From: an uncultured Candidatus Pelagibacter sp.
GTDB taxonomy: Bacteria; Pseudomonadota; Alphaproteobacteria; Pelagibacterales; Pelagibacteraceae
Assembly: GCA_905612385.1 (NCBI GenBank)
Contig: CAJQRR010000064.1
Span: 1 to 10,809, forward strand
Direction of reading: 5' to 3'
DNA: 10,809 nucleotides
Shown here: one piece after another, positions 4,831-10,809 of the stretch
Position numbering within the stretch: the first letter of the stretch is position 1
Layout: each line of letters begins with the position of its first letter
Program-made: the position numbers and the translations under genes
Notes under the pieces: model-generated
Databases searched by the model: none
What the model saw: only the letters and a program-made list of their open reading frames with translations
Told to the model about the DNA's origin: nothing

Positions 4831-7823
4831 GATCTTACCCTTTCACCCTTTGGATCTACGTAGTGCGATGAAACTATCTCAACAGGTATTGTTTTATTTT
4901 TTAATGGTGACATTGCAAATAGTTTTTGGCCTATCATATTTTTTCCATCCTTAAGAATTGCTAATGAAAATGGATTATCATATTCAACACTCCAACAAGA
5001 TGCAGAAATATAACCTAATTTAGGATTTGGTATTGGTGCCATTGCATCTTTAACTAAATGAGATCCTTCAGGGATGCTTGTCTTTTTATCAATTGGAACA
5101 ACACCTACTACTTTTTGTCTATCATCTGCTATAAATGCCTCTCTATCTAAAGAACGTTTTCCAATAAAGTCTTTCTTTTTACTAACAAGACCTTCTAAAG
5201 AGTTATCATAAGGAATGGTTCTGCCATCAAGTTCTGATCCTGCAATGTGGCCCATTTCGATTCTTAGAGTTGATAATGCTTCAGTTCCATAAGGTTGAAT
5301 TTTAAATTCTTGTCCTACTTCCATTATTTTCTCCCACATGAAGTTTCCATTGTCAGATTCGACATTAACCTCATAAGCGAGCTCTCCTGAAAATGAAATT
5401 CTAAAAATTCGTGCATGCACTCCAAATAAATCTGCCTCTATATATCCCATAAAAGGTAAACCTTCGGTTGAAGCATCAATATTTGGAAATAGTTTTTGTA
5501 ATAAATTTCTAGATTTTGGTCCTGCAATTGCAGCTCCTGCCCATTGGTCTGTAGTTGAAACTACATTTACATTTAGCTCTGGCCATACAAGTTGTAAATA
5601 ATATTCAAGATGAGACAAAACATTTGCAGCTTGTGCAGTTGTTGTTGTCATATGATAATGGTTTTCAGAGATTCTCGTCGTTGTTCCATCATCCATAACA
5701 ATTCCATCTTCTCTTAACATCACACCGTACCTTGCTTTACCAACAGGCAACTTTAACCATGCGTTAGTATAAACTCGATTTAATAATTCTGCTGCATCAG
5801 GTCCTTTAATATCAATTTTACCTAAAGTAGTTACATCACAAACTCCTACATTTGCTCTAACATTTTTTGCTTCTCTTTTTGAGCCTTCAAACAATGTTTC
5901 TTCTCCAATTTTGTAATACCTTGGTCTCAACCAAACTCCCGCATCAACAAATACTGCATTATTTTTTTCATGCCATGAATGTAATGGTGATTTTCTTGTT
6001 GGTCTCGAATGTTTTCCTACCTCTCTTCCAACAATTGCACCAATGGTAACTGGTGTATATGGTGGTCTAAAAGTAGTATGACCTACTTCTGGTACAATTT
6101 TATTTTCTATATTTGAAACTAATTGTAAACCATTGAGATTACTAGTTTTTCCTTGATCCGTTGCCATTCCAAGTGTTGTGTATCTTTTAACATGCTCAAT
6201 AGATCGATATCCTTCTTTTAGTGCAATCTCTATATCTGAAACAGCCACATCGTTTTGAAAATCTAAAAATCTTTTATAATTTTTTCCTTTTGGTAATGGA
6301 ACACACCAAAATTTATCATGGGTTGTTTTATTTTTTTCACCAACAGTAGGGTGTGAAATTTTATTGTCATTATTGGTTATTTTTTTAGATAGCTCATAGC
6401 CAGCGTTAAATGAATCTTTTAAAGTTTCTGCAAGTGTGAATGTTCCATTTGCTGCTCCTAAAGTAGTTTCATTTTGTTTTGATACACCAGGTACAAAAGC
6501 ATCTATATCTTTATCAAATTTAGTTTTATTACCAGATTGAGATGCTAAATGTATTGTTGGTGTCCAAAAACCAGATACACAAATACAGTCACAAGTAATA
6601 TTTTCTAAAGTTCCTAAGTCATTTTTATTATCTGAAATTTTAGCAATTTCTGCAGAATTCACTTTTTTATAACCCTTCGCAGCAACAACCACATATGAGA
6701 ATTTAATTTGTATACCTAAATTTTTTGCTTCATCTATTATTTCTGAGTTAGGTTCTTTTCTTGTGTCTAATATAATTGATTCAACTCCATTTTTTTTAAA
6801 CTCAATTGCAGTTTCATAACCACTGTCATTATTTGTAAATATTAAAGGTTTTTTTCCAACTAAAACTCCATACACTTTTAAATATTCTTTTGCTGCAGAT
6901 GACAACATCACTCCTGGTGTATCATTATTTCCAAACACTAATGGTCTTTCAATTGATCCTGATGAAATTAAAACTTCTTTTGCCCTGATATACCAAAGTC
7001 TTTGTTTTGGGTGATATTTTTTTGTCTTAGGTAAATGATCACTTATTTTTTCTGACATCACCAACATGTTGTGATCATAATAACCAAAAACTTGAGATCT
7101 ATTTTTCACAATAACATTAGGCATTTCTTTAAGTTCAGAAATAATATTTTCTGCCCACTCTTTTCCTGTTTGGTTTCCAATATTAACCTCACTGGTTAAC
7201 AAAGTTCCACCAAATCTAGGTTTATCTTCTGCTAAAATTACTCTTGCTCCATTTTTTGCAGCAGCATATGCACTTGCTAAACCTGATGGACCAGATCCTG
7301 CAATTAATAAATCACAGTACTCATATTTATGTTCGTATCTTTCTTTGTCATGTTTAATTGATGCAACACCAAGACCAGCTGCTTTTCTTATAATTGGTTC
7401 ATAAACTTTATACCAAAAACTTTTTGGCCACATAAATGTCTTGTAATAAAATCCAGCTGGAAGAAATACCTTTAAAAAATTATTAATTGCTCCAATATCA
7501 AAATTTACACTGGGCCAACAATTAACACTCGTTGCTTCTAATCCCTCAAAAAGCTCTTGTTCAGTCGTTTTTACATTGGGTTCTGTCTCATTATTTCTAT
7601 ATAATTGAACAATTGCGTATGGTTCATCAACGCCTGCACCAAAAAAGCCTCTAGGTCTATGATATTTAAAGCTCCTTCCAATTAAATGAACTCCATTAGC
7701 AAGCAGTGCAGATGCTAAAGTATCACCTTCATAACCAAAGTAATTTTTTCCATTAAACTTAAACGATAACTTTTTATCTCTATTTATTAATCCAATGTTA
7801 TCTAGTCTATAATTTTGAGTCAT
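4827..7823 (-). CDS. soxA: Sarcosine oxidase, alpha subunit
   Basis: The 998-residue alpha subunit carries the NAD+ site and the folate site of TSOX. In order it has an N-terminal ferredoxin-like domain with GDTLASALLANGV (33-45) and RSFKYHRPRG (50-59), and a dinucleotide-binding GSGPSGL (176-182) with an acidic strand end at Glu199. A conserved EGYRSIEHVKRYTTLGMATD segment follows at about 537-556. The C-terminal aminomethyltransferase (GCV_T-like) domain runs from about residue 613 and ends in DPKGERVRS. By family knowledge, the iminium formed in the beta subunit travels to this domain, where tetrahydrofolate captures the carbon as 5,10-methylene-THF. I chose the ATG at 7823 (MTQNYRLDNIGLI), which matches the family N-terminus and starts one base after the soxD stop. 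A longer frame begins at 7865 but would overlap soxD by 41 bases and adds 14 atypical residues. The length is normal. Confidence 0.95.
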   Translation of the reverse strand: MTQNYRLDNIGLINRDKKLSFKFNGKNYFGYEGDTLASALLANGVHLIGRSFKYHRPRGFFGAGVDEPYAIVQLYRNNETEPNVKTTEQELFEGLEATSVNCWPSVNFDIGAINNFLKVFLPAGFYYKTFMWPKSFWYKVYEPIIRKAAGLGVASIKHDKERYEHKYEYCDLLIAGSGPSGLASAYAAAKNGARVILAEDKPRFGGTLLTSEVNIGNQTGKEWAENIISELKEMPNVIVKNRSQVFGYYDHNMLVMSEKISDHLPKTKKYHPKQRLWYIRAKEVLISSGSIERPLVFGNNDTPGVMLSSAAKEYLKVYGVLVGKKPLIFTNNDSGYETAIEFKKNGVESIILDTRKEPNSEIIDEAKNLGIQIKFSYVVVAAKGYKKVNSAEIAKISDNKNDLGTLENITCDCICVSGFWTPTIHLASQSGNKTKFDKDIDAFVPGVSKQNETTLGAANGTFTLAETLKDSFNAGYELSKKITNNDNKISHPTVGEKNKTTHDKFWCVPLPKGKNYKRFLDFQNDVAVSDIEIALKEGYRSIEHVKRYTTLGMATDQGKTSNLNGLQLVSNIENKIVPEVGHTTFRPPYTPVTIGAIVGREVGKHSRPTRKSPLHSWHEKNNAVFVDAGVWLRPRYYKIGEETLFEGSKREAKNVRANVGVCDVTTLGKIDIKGPDAAELLNRVYTNAWLKLPVGKARYGVMLREDGIVMDDGTTTRISENHYHMTTTTAQAANVLSHLEYYLQLVWPELNVNVVSTTDQWAGAAIAGPKSRNLLQKLFPNIDASTEGLPFMGYIEADLFGVHARIFRISFSGELAYEVNVESDNGNFMWEKIMEVGQEFKIQPYGTEALSTLRIEMGHIAGSELDGRTIPYDNSLEGLVSKKKDFIGKRSLDREAFIADDRQKVVGVVPIDKKTSIPEGSHLVKDAMAPIPNPKLGYISASCWSVEYDNPFSLAILKDGKNMIGQKLFAMSPLKNKTIPVEIVSSHYVDPKGERVRS

Positions 7824-7824
7824 A

Positions 7825-8091
7825 TTAGATATCTTCGTGAGCTTTAACTGTTTTAAATATTTCATGAGTTGCTGTGTCTCTTTCTACTTTAATCCACTGC
7901 CTACATCCTGATATATGCTGCCATAATTCTTTGTGTTTTCCTCTTAAGCTTTTTCTATTGTAGACAAAATTATTCCAATCTTGATCTGAAACTTCCTTAT
8001 TAAGCTCTGGTCTTTTAACAGTTGCATCACCACCATAGGAAAATTCATTTTGCGATCTCATTCCACAGTGAGGGCATTTAATGTGAAGCAT
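7825..8091 (-). CDS. soxD: Sarcosine oxidase, delta subunit (zinc-binding)
   Basis: The 88-residue delta subunit begins MLHIKCPHCGMRSQNEFSYG. It holds the structural zinc of TSOX through Cys6, Cys9, His59 and Cys63. All four residues are present here at exactly the positions I recall from characterised delta subunits (CPHC at 6-9, HISGC at 59-63). Other family signatures are FSYGGDA, DWNNFVYNRKSLRGKHKELW and the closing RQWIKVERDT.THEI. The protein has no known catalytic role and supports assembly with alpha. Its ATG follows the soxB TAA directly with no gap, and its own stop is one base from the soxA ATG. Translation along the operon is therefore likely coupled. It is full length. Confidence 0.95.
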   Translation of the reverse strand: MLHIKCPHCGMRSQNEFSYGGDATVKRPELNKEVSDQDWNNFVYNRKSLRGKHKELWQHISGCRQWIKVERDTATHEIFKTVKAHEDI

Positions 8092-9348
8092 TTATGAAAT
8101 CCAAGTCTTTGTTCCAAGTCCTTTTTCATCAAGTAAGTGACCTGTATTAAATCTACTTAAACTATAACCTTCATTTAATTTGTGAACTCTATCTTGTGCA
8201 ATTGTATGAGCAAATGTCCATCCCGATGCGGGTGTTGCTTTAAACCCACCATAACACCATCCGCAGTTTAGATATAATCCTTCAATATGAGTTTTATCTA
8301 TTATAGGCGAACCATCCATAGACATATCCATTATCCCACCCCAAGTTCTAAGCATTTTTAATTTACTAAGAAACGGCATCATTGCAATTCCTTCTGTTAG
8401 TACATGCTGGAGTGTAGGTAGGTTTCCTCTTTGAGCATAACTATTGTATCCATCTAGATCACCTCCCATTACCATTTCACCTTTATCAGATTGACTAATA
8501 TAAAAATGTCCTGCTCCAAAAGTAACCACACTATCTAACACAGGTTTTACAGGTTCTGTAACACATGCTTGTAAAAGATGTGTCTCAACTGGTATTGTCA
8601 TATTTAGTTTTTCAGCTAAAATATTTGTGCTACCTGCAACACATAAACCAATTTTCTTAACTTTAATATCTCCTCGTGAAGTTCTCACTCCTTGAATTTT
8701 TCCACCCACAACATCAAAACCTGTTACCTCACAATTTTGAATTATATCTACTCCCATTGAATCTGCTTGACGAGCATAACCCCATGCAACAGCATCATGT
8801 CTAGCCGTTCCTGCACTTGGTTGCATTAATCCACCAAATATAGGAAATCTCACATTGTCTGAAAAATCTGCCATTGGAATAATTTCTTTTACTTCTTCTC
8901 TATTTAAAAGAACTGCATCAATACCATTTAAGCGCATTGAGTTTCCTCTTCTTGCAAAAATATTCATTTGAGCGTCTGAGTGCGCAAGGTTAATTATTCC
9001 TCTTGGAGAAAACATTACATTGTAATTTAAATCCTGACTCATCTTTCTCCAAAGATCCATTCCAAACTCACTAAACAAAGCATTGTCGTCATGCATATAG
9101 TTTGATCTAATAATCGTGGTATTTCTTCCCATATTTCCACCACCAAGCCATCCTTTTTCAATGATAGCTACATTGGTAATGTTATGTTCTTTTGCAAGAT
9201 AATATGCGGTAGCTAGCCCATGGCCTCCACCACCAATAATAACAACATCATATTCCTTTTTTGGAGTAGCATCTTTCCAAGCTAAATCCCACTTTTGATG
9301 ACCGGAGAAAGCATTTTTTATTAGGTTAAATATTGAATATTTTTGCAT
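8092..9348 (-). CDS. soxB: Sarcosine oxidase, beta subunit (flavoprotein)
   Basis: The 418-residue beta subunit holds the FAD active site that oxidises sarcosine. It also carries the covalent FMN that passes electrons to oxygen, forming hydrogen peroxide. An N-terminal lead SGHQKWDLAWKD precedes the FAD-binding strand VVIIGGGGHGLATAYYLA (about 35-52) and an acidic end IIEKGWLGGG. Next comes GRNTTIIRSNY. The segment SAGTARHDAVAWGYAR (178-193) contains His184, the expected FMN-linkage histidine by alignment from memory. Near the C-terminus lies LNCGWCYGGFKATPASG, a form also seen in alphaproteobacterial SoxB. Length is slightly above the usual 405 to 415. It is the first gene of soxBDAG. No clear Shine-Dalgarno precedes the ATG, but the start MQKYSIFNLIKNAFSGH matches the family N-terminus. 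It is divergent from fhs across 127 bases. Confidence 0.96.
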   Translation of the reverse strand: MQKYSIFNLIKNAFSGHQKWDLAWKDATPKKEYDVVIIGGGGHGLATAYYLAKEHNITNVAIIEKGWLGGGNMGRNTTIIRSNYMHDDNALFSEFGMDLWRKMSQDLNYNVMFSPRGIINLAHSDAQMNIFARRGNSMRLNGIDAVLLNREEVKEIIPMADFSDNVRFPIFGGLMQPSAGTARHDAVAWGYARQADSMGVDIIQNCEVTGFDVVGGKIQGVRTSRGDIKVKKIGLCVAGSTNILAEKLNMTIPVETHLLQACVTEPVKPVLDSVVTFGAGHFYISQSDKGEMVMGGDLDGYNSYAQRGNLPTLQHVLTEGIAMMPFLSKLKMLRTWGGIMDMSMDGSPIIDKTHIEGLYLNCGWCYGGFKATPASGWTFAHTIAQDRVHKLNEGYSLSRFNTGHLLDEKGLGTKTWIS

Positions 9349-9390
9349 TAATTAATTTTATCTAAAAGAATATAAATAGTTATTATTATT

Positions 9391-9417
9391 TTTATATATA
9401 ATTTTTATAAGTTTCAA
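9391..9417 (-). promoter_or_regulatory. Possible soxBDAG promoter in the divergent sox-fhs region
   Basis: The 127-base gap 9349-9475 is the only intergenic space for promoters of both soxB (-) and fhs (+). On the minus strand TTGAAA (9417-9412) is followed after 15 bases by TATAAA (9396-9391), a reasonable though slightly short-spaced sigma-70 pair. On the plus strand a perfect TATAAT lies at 9397-9402 but has no matching -35. The stretch is so AT-rich that hexamer matches are expected by chance. No operator palindrome or riboswitch core was recognised. Confidence 0.3.
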
Positions 9418-9464
9418 AAATTCATAAAAGAAGATACTAATTCCTCAAAGAAATTTTAATTTAT

Positions 9465-9469
9465 AGGAG
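9465..9469 (+). promoter_or_regulatory. Shine-Dalgarno of fhs
   Basis: AGGAG lies six bases before the ATG at 9476, an ideal spacing. It fixes the fhs start and contrasts with the missing site in front of soxB. Confidence 0.8.
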
Positions 9470-9475
9470 TTTTAG

Positions 9476-10809
9476 ATGAGCGAAGTTAAATCAGATATTC
9501 AGATAGCTAGAGAAGCTAAAATGCAACCTATAAATGATATCTTGGCAAAAATAAATGTACCAGATGAAAGCACAGCTTTTAGCCCAATGGGCAGACATAT
9601 CGCAAAAATTAACTTAGAATATTTAGACACCCTAAAAGATAAACCCAATGGTAAGCTAATTTTAGTAACTGCAATCACTCCTACACCAGCTGGTGAAGGT
9701 AAAACTACAACTTCTGTTGGTTTGAGTGATGGGTTAAATAAAATTGGAAAAAAATCTATTGTTTGTTTAAGAGAACCGAGTCTAGGACCCTCTTTTGGAA
9801 TGAAAGGTGGAGCTGCTGGTGGTGGTTATGCTCAAGTTGTTCCAATGGAACAGATTAATTTACACTTTACTGGAGATTTTCACGCAATAACCTCTGCTCA
9901 CAATCTATTGTCAGCTTTAATTGATAATCATATCTATTGGGGAAATAAATTAGATATAGATGTTAGAAGAATTGTTTGGAAAAGAGTAATGGACATGAAT
10001 GATCGTTCGTTAAGATCAATAAATATAAATCTTGGTGGTGTAGCTAATGGTTTTCCAAGAGAAGATGGTTTTGATATAACTGTTGCATCTGAAATCATGG
10101 CAATTTTTTGCTTATCAAATGATTTGGCAGATTTAGAAAAAAGAATTGGAAATATTACAATTGCATACACTAGAGAAAAAAAACCTGTTTATGCTAAAGA
10201 TCTAAAAGCTCATGGTCCAATGACTGTATTGTTAAAAGATGCAATCAGACCTAATGTAACTCAAACTTTAGAAAATAATCCTGCCATTATTCATGGTGGT
10301 CCATTTGCAAATATTGCGCATGGATGTAATTCTGTAATTGCTACTAAAACTGGGTTAAAACTTGCTGACTATGTTGTTACAGAAGCAGGTTTTGGTGCTG
10401 ACTTAGGTGCTGAAAAATTTCTTGATATAAAATGTAGAAAATCTGATTTAAAACCAAGTTGTGTTGTGATTGTTGCAACTATAAGAGCATTAAAAATGCA
10501 TGGTGGTGTAGCTAAAGATGAGCTTAAAACAGAAAACGTCGAAGCTTTAAAAAAAGGATTGGTTAACCTTCAAAGACATATAGAAAATATTAAAAAATTT
10601 GGCTTACCGGTTGCTGTTGCAGTTAATCATTTTATTAAGGATACAGATAATGAAGGTGAGAAGCATTTTATATACAAAGATAAAAAAAAGATTTTTACAT
10701 CACCAGCATTTAATTTTGATGAAGTAAGTGAATTGCCAAAAAACACTATTCTTTTATCTAGTGACAAAGTTAACAATGTAATGGGTGTTAGCTTTAATGT
10801 GGGAAGCTC
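9476..10809 (+). CDS. fhs: Formate-tetrahydrofolate ligase, 3' end outside the window or altered
   Basis: The frame runs 444 codons from ATG to the right edge without a stop. The family usually has about 555 to 560 residues. Fhs joins formate to tetrahydrofolate with ATP, giving 10-formyl-THF; run in reverse it can release formate and ATP. The start [19 protein letters not shown] is followed by [10 protein letters not shown]. The ATP-binding loop is [16 protein letters not shown] (68-83), then [33 protein letters not shown] and [19 protein letters not shown]. Next come [18 protein letters not shown] and [17 protein letters not shown]. These are clear Fhs signatures up to about residue 393. 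The last 51 codons (from 10655) do not look like Fhs; see the separate entry. A strong AGGAG precedes the start. The gene is divergent from soxB, and both act on the folate one-carbon pool. Confidence 0.93.
   Translation, partial: MSEVKSDIQIAREAKMQPINDILAKINVPDESTAFSPMGRHIAKINLEYLDTLKDKPNGKLILVTAITPTPAGEGKTTTSVGLSDGLNKIGKKSIVCLREPSLGPSFGMKGGAAGGGYAQVVPMEQINLHFTGDFHAITSAHNLLSALIDNHIYWGNKLDIDVRRIVWKRVMDMNDRSLRSININLGGVANGFPREDGFDITVASEIMAIFCLSNDLADLEKRIGNITIAYTREKKPVYAKDLKAHGPMTVLLKDAIRPNVTQTLENNPAIIHGGPFANIAHGCNSVIATKTGLKLADYVVTEAGFGADLGAEKFLDIKCRKSDLKPSCVVIVATIRALKMHGGVAKDELKTENVEALKKGLVNLQRHIENIKKFGLPVAVAVNHFIKDTDNEGEKHFIYKDKKKIFTSPAFNFDEVSELPKNTILLSSDKVNNVMGVSFNVGS
10655..10809 (+). other. 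In-frame tail of fhs lacking Fhs similarity
   Basis: Up to DTDNE (residues 389-393) the translation follows Fhs closely. The expected continuation is a helix of the type 'NxLxxxCxxxGV' and then the 'W..GG.G...LA..V' segment. Instead the frame reads [20 protein letters not shown] and ends near [13 protein letters not shown], which I cannot match to Fhs. The +1 frame hits a TAA near 10725 and the other forward frame stops immediately (TGA), and neither restores Fhs sequence. A simple frameshift therefore does not explain it. The tail looks protein-like by composition, but no family is recognised. A chimeric assembly near a contig end is the simplest explanation. Confidence 0.55.

Noticed and set aside
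4715..4954. 79-codon plus-strand frame across the soxA/soxG junction
   Set aside because: It is antisense to two well-supported genes and has a low-complexity Ser/Phe-rich translation.
5867..6049. 60-codon plus-strand frame
   Set aside because: It is antisense inside soxA in the region leading into the conserved folate domain.
9349..9475. Glycine riboswitch or other known riboswitch before fhs or soxB
   Set aside because: Pelagibacter uses glycine riboswitches elsewhere, but this stretch lacks GC-rich stems and the conserved purine-rich cores.
9934..10170. 78-codon minus-strand frame
   Set aside because: It is antisense within the highly conserved part of fhs; no signal of its own.
10655..10809. 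Open minus-strand frame covering the odd fhs tail, possibly a convergent gene
   Set aside because: The frame is open for about 51 codons, but its translation is Leu/Ser/Phe-rich like a shadow, with no start or family; the forward frame has better composition. Kept only as a possibility if the tail is a chimeric join.
1..10809. tRNA, rRNA, CRISPR, insertion sequence, prophage or defence genes
   Set aside because: No cloverleaf, repeat-spacer array, transposase, terminal inverted repeats or phage gene was seen; almost all sequence is accounted for by the listed genes.

Overview
This window looks like a piece of a streamlined, AT-rich marine alphaproteobacterium, most likely SAR11 (Pelagibacterales). 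The evidence is low GC, very short or negative intergenic distances, few Shine-Dalgarno sites, a complete heterotetrameric sarcosine oxidase operon beside formate-tetrahydrofolate ligase, and protein sequences that read like Pelagibacter homologues from memory. That assignment is inference; no search was run.

Layout. 1-164: the 3' end of a GNAT acetyltransferase gene (+). 283-489: a cold-shock protein gene (+), followed by a large imperfect hairpin (503-566). This lies between it and a convergent alpha/beta-hydrolase gene (571-1329, -). 1389-2975: a rightward run of a small cupin, an Asp/Glu racemase-family protein, and an unrecognised 146-residue protein. 2965-3279: a short lipoprotein gene (-), overlapping the previous gene tail to tail. 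3388-4239: an EamA-family (DMT) transporter gene (+), probably on a leaderless message. 4243-9348: the sarcosine oxidase operon soxB-soxD-soxA-soxG on the minus strand, with junctions of 0 nt, 1 nt and a 4-nt overlap. 9349-9475: a very AT-rich divergent promoter region. 9476 to the window end: formate-tetrahydrofolate ligase (fhs, +), open at the right edge.

The coherent biology is one-carbon metabolism. Tetrameric sarcosine oxidase converts sarcosine, a late intermediate of glycine betaine and dimethylglycine breakdown, to glycine. It passes the methyl carbon to tetrahydrofolate as 5,10-methylene-THF. Fhs interconverts formate and 10-formyl-THF, so the divergent soxBDAG and fhs units feed the same folate pool. 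The remaining genes are ordinary accessory or housekeeping functions.

I do not see a convincing undescribed system. The observation most worth checking is at the right end. The fhs frame stays open, but from about 10655 its translation stops resembling formate-tetrahydrofolate ligase, about 165 residues before the usual end of the family. This suggests a chimeric assembly, a recombination junction or a truncated/fused gene. Smaller points are a likely leaderless transporter mRNA, a long hairpin after the cold-shock gene, and two convergent gene pairs with no room for terminators.
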